A stretch of DNA of 64,000 nucleotides, taken from Haematococcus lacustris (lineage: Eukaryota > Chlorophyta > Chlorophyceae > Chlamydomonadales > Haematococcaceae). Position 1 is the first letter of the stretch, and every line of letters begins with the position of its first letter. A program made the translations under genes and the position numbers. Below are positions 1-27,227 of this stretch, piece after piece. Below the pieces are notes generated by a model that saw only the letters and a program-made list of their open reading frames with translations, had not been told where the DNA came from and did not search any database. The stretch is taken from assembly GCA_030144725.1 (NCBI GenBank), contig JASKMD010000008.1, positions 2,308,143 through 2,372,142 of the forward strand. The letters run 5' to 3'.

Positions 1-424
1 GAAACTTGAGGGAGGGGGCAGCTGATGATTGCCCCTTGGCCTGTTTGTGCCCACTGCTAAGGCCCTCACCTGCATCAGGTCTCCTACTCAATAGCACTGA
101 AATAATTGCCTTGCTTTCCTACCATATTCTCCTTGCTTTCCTCCTCCTCATTTTTCACCTCAACCACAATATTATTGTTTTCAATGCAATTGGGATGTAT
201 GTAGCAGTAGCGGTTGTGCATGAGACGATATTGATAGACGCATTGTAAGCATGCCAATGACAAGACAAGCTATGCCGGCACCCAGCTGCAGACAATTCGT
301 TGATCATGTTATTGACACGCTCGAGGTGCAGCAAGCTCCTGCCTGCTGCTGGGAAAATAAGCTGGGTGGTGTTTTGTTTGTATGAAGTTATGTAGAGAAG
401 GGACACATTACTGCACCTCAGCAG
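1..424. other. No recognisable gene
   Basis: Unique-looking sequence to the left of the Fanzor-like relic, which ends (C-terminus) near 425. I see no convincing exon, RNA gene or repeat on either strand. The homology to the 49-50 kb relative stops a few bases after the relic's stop codon, so the conserved 3' hairpin seen in other copies is absent here. Confidence 0.5.
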
Positions 425-1990
425 GCTGCTGCTGCTGCTGGGGCTTGGGTGGCTGGGCTCGCAGCCGCTTGTAGCCCAGGCCTAGGAACTCCATGCCCTT
501 GGCTGGGAGCTCAGGCAAGCCTGGTCACCAGCACAGCTCCAGTGGGCGCCACCTGCTCTCCCCAATGCATTGCATGGTCAGCGCTCTATCGCAATCCCTG
601 TTTCAACACCGGCCTGGCTGCCGTGCTGTTTCAACACCGGCCTGGCTGCCGTGCAGCCTTGCCCTGGCCTTTACCTGTGCCCCTGGTGGGCTGGCTGGGC
701 TTGCCTGCCTGCTCAGCCGTGGTGCGCTTGTTGCGCTTGGCTGGCAAGGGAGTGTTGGGCCCAGGCTCTGAGGCTGCTGGCTGTGTGGCTGCCTGGTTAC
801 ATGGGGGCTGTGGCAGGATGCAGGGGGCCACCATCGGGCACCACTTCAGGCCCTGCATTGGCTGGTCACGTTGCTGGCTCAAGGTTGGGCGGAGCAGGCG
901 GCGGTGCACCTGCCCTGCTGGAGCTTCCAGCCTGTAGGCCTGGTGGGCTGCTCATGGCCAATTACTACTGAGCTGACACGGCTGGTGCGGGACTCATCCA
1001 CTAGCACCACTCCGCCCCGCCGCTGGGCTGTGCCCCTGGTCCAGCACACCACCTTGCAGCAGGCCCTCAGCACTGCATCAGTACCCAGACCGCCTCCGGT
1101 GCCAATGCCAACCTCATAACACGCTTGTGGCGCTCCATGGACACCTCAGCCATCTCCTCCTCCAGCTGCAGCCATGCACACAAGGCACACAGGGTGGCTG
1201 ACATGGTGGCACAGTCAACCACTCCTCCACTTCATGCCCACCCACCACCTCCAGATACCGTCCACCCTCATCTTCTTGAAGAACTGCTTCAGCGCCCGGT
1301 CCTGGGTTCCGTACAGCCTCAAACGCTGCTGTGCTCCCTTGGGTCCAGGTACACCTCCCACACCGCATCCCAGGTGACCAGGGTGACGGTGATATGCTTC
1401 AGGTTGGCTGCTGCCAGGTGCTGGCGGTGGGGCTGTAGTGGCGCTAGGCACCGCTCGATGTTGCGGCGGGCGTTGTTCAGGCCACTGGCCTGCTGCACCT
1501 GGCCCTTGGTAAGCTTCCCCCGGGTCAGCCGGCCTGACTGCTCGTCCCATGGCGTCACAGCCAGCAGAGCTGCTGGGCGTCTTGAGCTGCTAGGTTTGGT
1601 TTCTCTTCGCCAGGCTAGTAGCTTCATAAGCACCCAGCTGTAGGTTTTGATGAGGTGCCCAGTGGTCGTGGGGTCGGCCCACAGAACATGCCATCGATGT
1701 GGGGTTTTGTAGTCATCAAGGGTGCGACCGAGGATGCTACAACTTGATGTAGTAGCTGAGTGAGATTACCCACAGTCAGACATGTTGTTCCTTGTGAATG
1801 CGTTTTGATTGACTGCTCGTACACAATCCCACACCCCATTCTGTACAGATTGGCTTGATCAAACACAAATGCGGGCGTTTGTCAGACGCTGCTTTTGCTT
1901 GGCGGTGCCCTTCCGCTTACTCCGTGTCATTGCGGTGCTGTACTTTAAGAAGTCTGTGATGTTTCGAGCAACTTAGGGTTTTCATGGCTC
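425..1990 (-). pseudogene. Fanzor-like (TnpB-like) nuclease relic, nearly full length
   Basis: Degenerate copy of a Fanzor-like transposon protein, read on the minus strand. From its N-terminus (about 1932) it shows a basic start MTRSKRKGTAKQKQ, comparable to MAKKKRKGSDKKQK in the 27 and 49 kb copies. It then has a possible RuvC-I segment around WADPTTTGH (about 1680), a middle segment ending LRLYGTQDRALKQFFKKM (about 1280), the motif DESRTSRVSS (about 990), then GLKWCP (about 855). It ends with an RDC-type RuvC-III motif followed by IGESRWRPLELC (about 530-610) and a Gln-rich tail to about 427. The order D...TSxx...RD is the published Fanzor signature. The copy is broken by frameshifts, an in-frame TGA after LELCW, and a 28-bp tandem duplication at 599-656. 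Family call is from motif order; activity is not expected. Confidence 0.72.
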
Positions 1991-3455
1991 ATTTTCACGG
2001 AATGATGAACATGGAAGTGGCCTTCGATTTACTTTTTGTTCCTTGTTATTGTTTGTACACTATTGTTTTGTACACTTTTTTGCTACACTTGTACACAGGG
2101 CGCGACCGGACGTAATGTTAATGTTACAACTATGTTAACCGTTTGTTACAGTTGACCGCTTGGTCGTGATACGAGTCATTCCTTGCTGTCGATCTGGTCG
2201 CGACACGGCACTGCACCCAGCGACACTGAACAGAGGAGCTCCCTGAGGCCTACAGAGGAGGCGGCCTAGCACCCTGCACCTTCTCCACTAACATCACAAC
2301 TTGAGCATTATTGAAAACTGCGCGATGCCTGAATGCGGAGCGGGGTAAGCTCTCTCCTTTTACATGCACCACAGTTCCTTATTTTTCGTTGGCCCATATG
2401 CATGAACTATAGCACACTGACTGAAATGGCCCACACCATCGCACAATTTTTCAATCAAACGCGCGGGCAACAAGTGCCTCTGCAAACCAAGACTTGTGGG
2501 ACCTTCCCATGAGGCGTCCGCCCCGTTCCCCTTAAGGACCTGGGCCTGAGACAGAGGGCCATACAGACCAAGGTAGACCAACGTGCCCCACTCTGCACCA
2601 CGACCCCAGTCCATCACACCCTGATGCGACGTCATACCATTAGCAATGAATGGGAGCAATTCAATGGGCGGTGTTAGAGTCAGCGGTTATGCTCAGGGGC
2701 TGGTGGTGGATGAGCAGTCTTGGTCTAGGCATTTGGCGCGGGGCCCTAATACAGTGATGGCAGTACCAGCCACGCCAGCCCTAGCACACGCTGCCGCAGG
2801 CAGCCTCGGGCAGGGCCAGAGGGCCTCAATGAGTGTGACAAGTGCAGCATGTGAGGGCGGCCACCCTACAGGCTCCGGCGCTGTGGATACCCTGCAGTTG
2901 CCACTGTGATCATGATTTGTAGCACGCACAGTTTGCGTCATGAGCCTCACCTAGCATCTTGGCGTGATGTGTGTGCCAGTACTGCAAGGGTACTACGTTG
3001 TGAACTGTCGATGAATGGCAGTGATGCAATGCGTGACGCTGTGCTCGCTTGCCCACGCACAATGTGCCGCCATGCAACCCTTCTGGCTCATCATGTGTGC
3101 TGGGGCTGGCAGCCAGCCAGCCTACGAGCTGCAGCAACACAAAAGACTAGGCCAGTGCCAACTAGCGTGCATTAAAGGAGGAGCCTCTGCAAGGAGCCCG
3201 CTCCCACCATCAGGCAGGTTTTATCATCCGCAGCACAACAAGCTCCACCGCTATCCCTCCCAGGCTGCCCTGGGCCTATAGCTTGGTTGAGACGTGCTGT
3301 GTGTGGTTCTCATTGCGTGTGTGTGTTGCACTGCAGCTGACCAGCAGGGCAACTTTGCTGAGCACCACCCCAACCAGCCAGAGAGGCAGCCCAGTGATGC
3401 CGCCTGCAAGGCCTGATGAGCGATGCATGGGTCAGCAGGGATGTTCGCTGCCGCC
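1991..3455. other. Intergenic, no gene recognised
   Basis: AT-richer stretch to about 2160 (5' flank of the Fanzor-like relic), then GC-rich sequence. Short open frames on both strands, for example minus 2360-2659 and plus 2646-2909, have no motif I recognise and no splice context I trust. This is probably the 3' flank of the receptor gene that ends at 3456. Confidence 0.45.
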
Positions 3456-11660
<8,205 letters not shown>

Positions 11661-11699
11661 TAGCGTGGCTGGCAAGGATGGGACTGCACAGCTCCTGCT

Positions 11700-14340
11700 C
11701 AGCTGCAATGACATGAAGCAGACAAGGAAAGAAAGGAAGAACATGCCCTCGCCGGCGGGCGTGCAGAGGGAGGAGAGTAGCCCTGGGGCATACCCTTGCT
11801 ACCTTCCCTTCAAAACAGACACATAACCTGAGTTGAGATGCCGCGCTTTGGGCACATGCCTCCTGACAGAGTGAGAGAGCTCACTGTTCTAGCTGTCAGA
11901 CCAGTAGTAGATGGGGCGGAGGCAGCACCAGCAGGATGTGGTGGAACTTGTGGAGGGCGGCGGGGAGCAAAGCTGGCAGGTGGTGTGCATGCAACGAGGA
12001 AGGCTGACGAGCTATCCACACCTAGGGAGAGGCTGGACTAATCGCTGGTGCGGCAAGTGAGGTGCAGGAGCAGGCTTTCACGGCGGTGGCTTAGCTGAGC
12101 CTGCGTGTACGCATGAGGGTGTGCAGCCAGCAGTACTGCCGGGCATCCCACCCCTGATGCCTGGCTGCAGCTGCACTGGAGCCAGATCAGACGAGGTGTG
12201 GGCTACTACACACCACCTGCTCTGTTCAGCCCCCTCGCAACAACAGGTGGCACCTTTTGGCCAGGCAGGCAAGCCAGGAAGCCAGCTAAGAGTTTCACCA
12301 GGACCCTTCCCCATGTCCTTGCATGCTCGGCCCACACCCCGTGCGCAGGCTGCTATGTCGGCCTAGGATGCCCTGCTGCTGCCATGTCCAGGACGCCACG
12401 CCCAGGGCAGAGAAAGGGCAAGGCTACTGCTGCAGCAGGGTCAACATAGGCCCAGGCAGGACCCATTGGGGCACACAGCGGTTGAAAGACTGGATACCCA
12501 AGGCCAAGCTGCAGCATTACAAGGTGCTCCAGAATCAGCGTGGCGATCTGATGTGCCGAGAGCTAGTAGGCTGGATTAATCACGCAAAGTTGCTTCCTGA
12601 TGCCAAGTATGTGCTGTTAGCTGGCAAGGATGCTGAAGCAGCCAATGCTCCTGCCTCAACCCCTCCTCTCACCAGCTTGATGTCTGTTCCTCTGTGTACT
12701 GCATGCCTAGTCTTTTTGCCAGGATCAGGAAAAGATCCCAGTCATACCTGCACTTGCATGTAGTGCGCAGGGCAAGAGCTATCTCACTGTTTTGGGGTCG
12801 CACAAGTGAACAGGGCACCATTTACCCGGTATGTTGCTTTGTTTCAGGGTTGTAAAAACTAAAAGGGGCCCAGGATGAGACGCACACCCTGTCGCCAGAG
12901 AAAGTCCGTTGTTAGGTGCGGTTCCGTCGCAAGAGAGGGAGATGCGGTCTGTCGGAAAACGTACTGATAGATGCGGTCTGTCGGAAAACGCATTGCCGGC
13001 CCTGTTCTATTAGCAGCAACTAAAGGCAGTAAAAGAGCCAGTGCAAAGGAGTTGATGCAGCGGCATATTGGGTACATGATGCCGTGCCTAAATTTTGACG
13101 GTGATGCGAATCGCTGCTCAGGGTTTCGAAGTAACATGAGGGCTGTATGGATCAAAGTTTCAGGCCGGTTATTGTTATGAATTGGTGAGTGAGTTCATGG
13201 GGGTTGCTTGATGAATCCCTCCGCCGCATCACCCAGCTGTCCCTGCGGCCCCTCTAGTTCTCTAGTTTCAATGCAGTTGGCTCCTCGCCGCACGTGATTG
13301 GCTTGCCGCACGTGACTGGCTGCAGTGGGGTCCAGGCATATACATATTGGGCAGTCAATACCGGTGCGGGTGTGCCTCCTGGCTGCCTCTAGGTGTGACT
13401 AGAGGCCCGTGCCTAAAGCAATCCTAGTGAGGCCCTCCCTGGGGAGCCGCCAGAGTCCTTCAAGTGTGGGGGTTGAGGGATAGGGTCCAAGTGAAGAGTC
13501 AGTAGTACTGGGAGGTGGTGGAGCCAAGTGGCTGGGTATGGTTATTGATTCAGGCCCAAGAAAAGAGTTGACAATTGAGCATTGACATGTGTCCTTGCAG
13601 GTGGCTGCAGAACGATCCCAGGTTAGGGGCTTGATGTGCCCACCACACCCCTGCAGGTTCCCCCCCCATGGCCACGCCCCACCGAGCTGTGTTGATGGGA
13701 AGGCTGCCCAGCCATGCCAAAGCCAGGGAGTCCAGTCTAGAAGTGGGTATACGCGCCCGACGAGGCCCTGTTGCGCAAGTGGCGGTGACAGCCAGCTACA
13801 GCTAGTCCACCGCAACATAATATGACTGAACCCCACACAAAGGGTGTGTGCGTGATGACACCAGATGGGCAATTGTAGCCTTTACAATGATGAGGTCGCA
13901 GCCTGTGCTCGATTACAACTTTGCTCTTAATGCATTCGATGTCGTTCAGGTCAGCAACAGGGATGACGCGTCGCAGTCGCTATGAAGCCAAGCACTGCTG
14001 TGCAGTGCATCAAGGAGCTCATGTTGCAACATTGAGGGCTGGGCTGGCACGCAATGCTGGCGCCACGGGCTGCATTGTGGCGCTCATGTCCTGCAGCATA
14101 CTTTTAGAGCGCTGTACTTCGGCCTCCCAATCAAGCCTGCAAGCAAATGCAGGCACAGCTGTCGTCCCAAATACTGCAGTAATGCATCAATTACTTTGGG
14201 CTCCATCCAGTGCAGACACAGTCTTTTTTGCCAACGACTAACAATCAGGGAGATGCAGATGGGGGCCATGCAGCCATCAAAGTGGCTCGTGCAAAGCTCA
14301 TGATTTCACTGCTGCTACCCAAGGGCTGCCTGACTCTGAT
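11700..14340. other. Between the receptor and MATE genes; no gene recognised
   Basis: Both neighbours are on the minus strand, so this should hold the MATE 3' flank (right) and the receptor 5' exons and promoter (left). A minus-strand open stretch at 11810-12019 and a plus-strand one at 12440-12680 look compositionally coding, but I cannot identify them. A 21-bp direct repeat containing GATGCGGTCTGTCGG occurs at about 12940 and 12970. I see no satellites. Confidence 0.4.
12246..12340 (+). repeat. Dispersed repeat, copy 2
   Basis: Second copy of the roughly 95-bp segment at 11095-11192, same orientation. Confidence 0.6.
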
Positions 14341-14353
14341 TGACCACTGCCTG

Positions 14354-21770
<7,417 letters not shown>

Positions 21771-22883
21771 AGCGGGCAAGCGGCGCAAGCCTGGCGAGTG
21801 GAGCAGAACCAGCAGCCATACTACTGCTTCACTCATGAACATTAGCACATGCATGACATGGGGGATGGCAGGTGGCCAGGATGGCAGGGGTGCGTGGGTA
21901 GGTGGGTGGGCGGGTGGGTGGGTGGGTGGATGGCGCCTACTCTTGCACTAGTGCTGGAGCTGTCATGAGGGGTGGCTGTGGGGTGCCCTGTGCTGGCTGC
22001 CCCTCCTGGCCGTAGGCTGCTGCACTGGCTGCGATGGATGTCCTCACTGCCTCCTGGGGCTGGACTGGCCGGTCTGCAGCAGCAGCAGCCGTAGCACAAC
22101 CACACACTCACCCACAGTCACTGGGTCACATAGAAGCAGAGTGGCAAACAGAGTGAAAAGCAGAGGTGAAAGCAGAGTGGTAATGACCCCACTCAGCAGC
22201 AGCCTCACCATTGGCCCGCTGCTGCCAAGCAGGACGCATGGCTGCTGTGCTGCCCCCGCCTCTTATGTGCGTTAGCAAGGGGCGGACAACTGGCCTGCAG
22301 GTGTGGGCGGCAGCAGCAGCAGGCAGCAGTGCAGGGGCCTCAAGGGGGAGTGCCCACTGGCCTGATGGAGCTACAGCAGCAGGCAGCCAGGGTGTGCCTG
22401 TGATGCCAGTGTGCCAGTGCGCCAGGCTGTCTGCAGCTCACCTAGCCTGCCAGCTGTGCAGCCGAGGCGGCCGGGCCAGTGATGACGGCATAACCCTTGG
22501 CTCATCCCTTTTTCAGTGGCATCGATCACTTCACGCACGCTCCGCGCGATGTAGCTCGCGCGTTTCACGGTGCTCGTTACATTGCGCTTTCAAATTCGTG
22601 ACATGCACGCAAAACTGCATGATGCAGTAACGTGGATTACACACGCATTATATTGTCCAGTAAGGCTGCTGATGCCGGTAAGCGCATCAGGTATTGGTGC
22701 TATGTGTACACATCAGTAGTGTTCATGCCATGTTGCTCATGTCAAATGGTATAAAGTGAAAAAGGGCTAGGTGAACAGCTGTGCCGAACAATGCGCAGCG
22801 GCACACTGCGCGACCTTGCGTACCTGAGATTGACAACACCTGACACCCGCAGCAGCAGCGGCAGCAGCGGCAGCGGCAGCAGC

Positions 22884-22930
<47 letters not shown>

Positions 22931-23156
22931 CGGCAGCGGCAGCAGCAGCAGCATTGAAGCCCGGCTGCCGGTGTGACTCCATGTCGCCGTTGTCCATGTC
23001 ATCATCAACATCACCTGCCTTTGGCTGTCAACACATACTCGCAAACTCAAGCCATGTTTTGGGCATGCTTCCTGCGGGCACCGGGCTCACCTCGGGCTGG
23101 CCACCGTCGGCCACTTAGGCCAAGACCCTGACATGATGGCTGTATGGGTTCATGTG
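21771..23156. other. 5' flank of the MATE gene; no further gene recognised
   Basis: Holds a short GGTG run (21895-21930), a possible N-terminal MATE exon near 21.96-22.1 kb, an AT-richer stretch at 22.55-22.79 kb that could be promoter sequence, and a CAG/CGG tract at 22849-22955. No motif of another gene is visible. Confidence 0.45.
22849..22955 (+). repeat. CAG-rich trinucleotide tract
   Basis: About 105 bp of CAG with CGG/CAA interruptions. Outside the exons I could place. Confidence 0.88.
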
Positions 23157-23674
23157 ACCGCCTGGTCTACTAAGCTGGTCGTGTTCTGCCTCCCAGCCAT
23201 ATTGTTGAGGTGGCTGGCCGGGACGCTAGCCGACTGTTGCCATGGTCGTCACACACAGTTTTCACGGGAAACCCAAATTGCTCGGTGGCGGCCGCTGGAG
23301 CTGTGCTTCTGGCCAGACCAGGGAGCGCTGCCAGCCAAGGGCAAGGAGTACCCTGGCCTGGGCTACAAGCGGCTGCGAGACAAGCCCCCCAAGGCCCAGG
23401 AGCAGCAGCAGCAGCCTGCTGAGGCACAGTAATGTGTGCCCCCTTTGTTGAGCTGTCATCAGCTCACAATCAGTGCATGTTTTGTCATGCCAACTCTACA
23501 TCATATAGCCCTCGGGTCAGACAATACTGTAGGTGGTAGGCGGCTCATGTGCCATGTGCACTGGGTTTACTCCACACAGCCCAATAACACTATTTTAGCC
23601 GGAGCTAGTTAGTGGCTGCTAGTGGCTGCTAGTTCCGGCTAAAATGGAGGCCCTAGTGAGGGACAAGGGGGCTG
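23157..23674 (+). mobile_element. Internally deleted Fanzor-like element (about 518 bp)
   Basis: Left part (23157-23283) matches the 5' segment seen at 49113-49240 and 53335-53462. It is fused directly to the C-terminal coding end: RWRPLELCFWPDQGALPAKG, then GYKRLRDKPPK and a Gln-rich tail to the stop at 23430-23432. The 3' trailer that follows matches 50264-50526, including the hairpin. The protein middle and all RuvC residues are missing, so this is a MITE-like derivative with both element ends kept. Confidence 0.75.
23592..23645 (+). ncRNA. Candidate guide-RNA scaffold hairpin of the Fanzor-like element, copy 1
   Basis: Arms 23592-23608 and 23629-23645 form a 17-bp stem with one G.T pair and a 20-nt loop, 160 nt after the stop codon and about 29 nt before the element's right end. 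The homologous hairpin at 50422-50497 differs at four paired positions and stays paired at each. TnpB and Fanzor guide RNAs are known to come from this 3' region. The RNA itself is inferred, not seen. Confidence 0.5.
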
Positions 23675-23719
23675 TATGGGTTCATGTTAAAAAAAAAAAC
23701 AGAAAGGTGCACCCCACTC

Positions 23720-24100
23720 ACAGTCAGGTGTCCCCAACATTCAAAAAATGGCTGGAAATGATAGGAAACCGACCCCTGGTAATCAAAACGACGCCGCGTC
23801 TCAGCCACGTGGTTTCTATTTAGGTTTCGCACATCCCTGGATAGAGGACTCTGTCAGCTATGCGGTGCAGCTTGTAACATTAAATACTGTGCACTGTGCT
23901 GAGTGCTATGGCGGCTCGAATCTTGACATTCAAATTCATGCCAGTTTTGCTCATGCGAGCCTCGCCGCGACCGACCGCCGCGACCGACGTGGCCCAGTAG
24001 CCTCTGCAAACAGTCAGGGACAGTCGCCGCAGTCAAAACAATGCACATGGCACGCAAAACCGATGTAACGACGCCCCTCCACCCATGCTCGGAAGTATAC
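23720..24100 (-). repeat. Dispersed element end, copy 1
   Basis: Matches 54957-55285 over about 300 bp, with shared blocks near AGGTGTCCCCAAC, TAATCAAAACGACGCCGCG and a CGACCGACCGCCGCGACCGA block. Partial copies of the first blocks recur at 54222-54275 and 54712-54795. In both long copies it is followed, reading minus strand upstream, by the KR-rich and Pro-rich coding segment, so it looks like the non-coding end of that element. Confidence 0.6.
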
Positions 24101-24101
24101 A

Positions 24102-25076
24102 ACGCTGGTGCATTGCTTGACCGCTTCGTGAGTAGTACCTACTACCTGGCCACTCTGTAAGGCCACACAAGGTGTGTAGGCCATTGCTACGTTACCTTGC
24201 TCGACTTGTTGGGTCCGGTCCCTCCCGCCCGCCCTCCGCTTGCGTGTCGAGCTGGTGTCCAGCTCCGCCCTGACCCCCTGCTGCTCAGCTGGAGGGGTGG
24301 GCAGCCCAGGGGCAGCACCAGCACCAGCTGCCTGCTGCTGCCAGGGGGGTGCAGCAGGAGGGGGGGGCAGCCCAGGGGCAGCACCAGCACCAGCCGCCAG
24401 CTCCTGCCAGGGGGGTGCAGCAGGAGGTGGTAGCAGGTCAGGGGCGGCACCAGCACCAGCTGCCTGCTGCTGCCAGGGGGGTGCAGCAGGAGTGGGGGGC
24501 AGGTCAGGTGCGGCACCAACACCTGCTGCCTGCTGCTGCCAGGGGGGTGCAGCAGGAGGGGGGGGCAGGTCAGGGGCGGCACCAGCACCTGCTGCCTGCT
24601 GCTGCCAGGGGGGTGCAGCAGGAGGGGGGGGCAGGTCAGGGGCGGCACCAGCACCGGCACCTGCTGCTACCCCCAGCTCATCGCCATGCAGGGCGGCTAC
24701 TGTGTTGCAGATATGGGCCATGACAAGACCCTTCAGCTTGGGCTTCAGCCACCCCTTCATAAGCTCCTGCTGGTGGAAGCGAAGGTAAGCTTGCAACTCC
24801 CTAACAGATAGCTTCTCAGCCTCTTCGACAGTGGTGTGGCTGTAATCGCGCCCATCATAGGTCCTCAAGGTCGTGCACTTTGGCAGCAAGGACCTCCTCA
24901 ATAGCATGTAGCAACTGAGCCTCGGTCATCAGCAGCTCATTCTCTGCCTGCACCTCCTGGGCAATGTCGTTAGCCCTCCTTGCTGTAGCTTTTAGGCCAT
25001 TAGGACTGTGCAGGTGAGCAGCCCTTGGTGACTTTACAAGTGCTGCAAGATGAGCACGCTGCCGGCTGGGACTCAT
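24102..25076 (-). pseudogene. SAP-like / coiled-coil / Pro-rich repeat protein, frameshifted
   Basis: Unrecognised protein, minus strand, start at 25076 (MSPSRQRAHLAALV). In order: a charged coiled-coil stretch (about 24880-24990), a frameshift near 24860 by loss of one base, then EAEKLSVRELQAYLRF...KPKLKGLVMAHI (about 24710-24820), which resembles a SAP DNA-binding helix-turn-helix. Next come five to six 60-66-bp repeats rich in Pro, Ala and Gln (24290-24660), then a basic segment STRKRRAGGRD (about 24240) and MAYTPC. The basic end recurs at 55265-55445 as STRKRKAGVRDW, so this belongs to a repeated, probably transposon-borne, gene. Role unknown. Confidence 0.5.
24290..24660 (-). repeat. Coding minisatellite, 60-66 bp unit
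   Basis: Five to six tandem units, each encoding a variant of APDLPPPPAAPPWQQQAAG on the minus strand. They stay in frame despite base changes, suggesting the expansion happened while the frame was open. Confidence 0.85.
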
Positions 25077-25099
25077 GGGTTTGCGTCTTGCAATGACTT

Positions 25100-27226
25100 G
25101 CTAGGGCCAGGGGGCGACATTGATAGGGGCTGGGAGGGGGTGGGAAGGGGTGGGCATGGGTGGGAGGGGGTGGGAGGGGGTGGCGGGGGTGGGAGGGGGT
25201 GGGAAGGGGTGGGAAGGGGTGGGAGGGGGTGGGAAGGGTTGGCGGGGCAGTGAGGGGGCAGTGCGGGGGCGGGAGGGGGTGGGAGGCTTCTGCGGGGCCT
25301 GGGAGGTGGTGGGGGTGGTGGGGCTGCAAGGGGGTGGTGGGGCTGCAAGGGGGTGCGAGGTCCAGGCGGTCGGAGTAGGCTAGTCAATTCTGCAAGGCAG
25401 AGTCGGGTCACGCCAAAGGGTGAGGAGGCGGGCCTGGTTGATGGATTGCCGTGCTTTCTATTCCAGCAGCTGTGTCGTAGAGTTACGAACAGAGTAATGA
25501 CTCGAAATTCTAATAACTCAGAGTGGTCAGCTCACAACATGCCGATTTGTGCAAGGGGGTCCCTTTTTCTGTGTGACTGGCTAGAGAAACCTATATCCAT
25601 TCGCACCTCGCTGCAATGTCGAGTCATTACTAGCCCCACGATGGCCCTCCAACACCGCCTGCACCAACAAAAGGCTCGCGGAGCGAGCCTGGCGGGCTGT
25701 GCTGTGATTGTACTTCCGGCTGGATGCCAGGCGGAGTTCGCTCATTGGTGCCATTACTCACCACTAGAACAATCGGTTGTGAGCAGCTGAGGTGTGTCCG
25801 TGCTCGCTTGCGCCGGCACGGACTCTGATGCAAGGATTAACGCGCCGCTTGCCAGTAGATGCGGAGTTATTCGCAGGTGCCAATGCAACAAACGCTACCG
25901 AAATTGGTGCACTTCGTAGCGAGTACTTGCATGAAGATTACCAACCCCATGTTGGGGACTCCTGACTCACAGGCGTCGGCCTGCTAGGTGGAGGACGACA
26001 CAGTGCTGATGCACAATGCGTCATGTGTTGGTATGTGGGTGGCGTTCAGGTGGCATCACCGCCACTGTGGCGCCTGCTTCACAATGCCACAGCGCAAGCA
26101 GTGCCTTTGCACAAGCACGTGGGTGGGTGGCCCAAAGTTGGACCTCGTGCGTCCCACACACTGGACCTACACACCTACACATTGTGCAAGCCCATAACCA
26201 CGTCTGCAGCCAGGGGTTCGTCCTGCACACACATGCTGATCTACTGCGCCCAAGCAAAATGCAATTCATGAGTAAAGGCTCACAGTCTTTAGGCCATTCC
26301 ATGGCCCATGGCATGATACAAATAGGTTTGTCCTGCATGCCAGCTGTGGCATGACATGCCCGCCAGGCCATGTGCGCAGTGCTGCCGTCTGCGTAGTGCA
26401 GGAGGAGGGCCCCATCACGCCTCCCCATGAGGGAGCCAAGTGGTGCTCCTACTGCTGCTCCTGCTCCGGCTGCTGCTCCTGCCTGGCTCTTCTCTAGCTG
26501 CAAGCACCGAATCAGGCGCACTGCTGGGTCAAGTGTAAGACCTCACCTGGGCCTCCTCCCTGCACTGCCACGTCTCCTTACGTCTCCTTACCAGCTCCAC
26601 ATACCCCTGTCGCGCCGTACTCCGGGATGAGACGTAACAACAGTGTGCCTTCACTAGCATATCTCAAACGCGTACCAAAGGGTCAGCTGCCTGGACTTCA
26701 TGGCAGCATGCACATGTACAGCAGCATGCAATTGCACTGGCATGATGCGGCTGCCAGTACCCAGACCATGAGCTCCACGCCGCGCCCCGATAGGGGAACA
26801 GTTGCTGGGTCTCCGTTGTGCCGTCCAGGCACCAAGCAGTATGAGGCCAGCAGAAAGCTGGTTCAGCAGTGGGAGCAGCGGGCATGGGAGGAGCAGAGGC
26901 AGGCTGCACCTCAAGCATAGCCGCAGCTGAGCTAAGCCCTCATTTGCTGTAGTGCATTGTCCTGCACTAGCCAACTGTTTGTATTTAGCAGGTAGCCCTT
27001 TAGTGCTTACGAGCACGCCTTGTGAATGAGGTAGCTGCAACCGGAAAGAGGATGCGTTTCTTGCCAGGTGCGAGTTTCCTGGAGCTATTCAGCCACAGCT
27101 GACAGGCACAGCGGCAGGCTATGTTCCTGCATGGCGTTGTGCACGGGCTGTCCTCCTTTGCGTGGGTCACTATGCTCCAGCAATGTGCCATAACACGCCG
27201 CTTGCCGCTGTTTATTCTGAAGCGCT
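25100..27226. other. Intergenic with a G-rich run; unassigned open stretches
   Basis: 25122-25345 is a degenerate (GGGAGGGGGT) G-rich repeat. A minus-strand open stretch at 26380-26521 (GALLLHYADGSTAHMAWRAC) and a plus-strand one at 26627-26920 (MRRNNSVPSLAYLKRV to stop) look coding by composition. I cannot name either or place introns. Confidence 0.35.
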
Positions 27227-27227
27227 G

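Noticed and set aside
12323..12763. Plus-strand 146-codon open frame as a gene
   Set aside because: Its middle (RLKDWIPKAKLQHYKVLQNQ) looks protein-like, but the ends run through repeat 2 and non-coding-like sequence. No family or splice borders could be set.
21895..21930. GGTG run as a regulatory element
   Set aside because: Short simple repeat, no supporting context.
23600..23645. Hairpin read as a transposon terminal inverted repeat
   Set aside because: Both arms lie on the same side of the element, 3' of the stop, and no matching arm exists at the left end. The wobble pattern favours RNA of the coding sense. A DNA-level role is not excluded.
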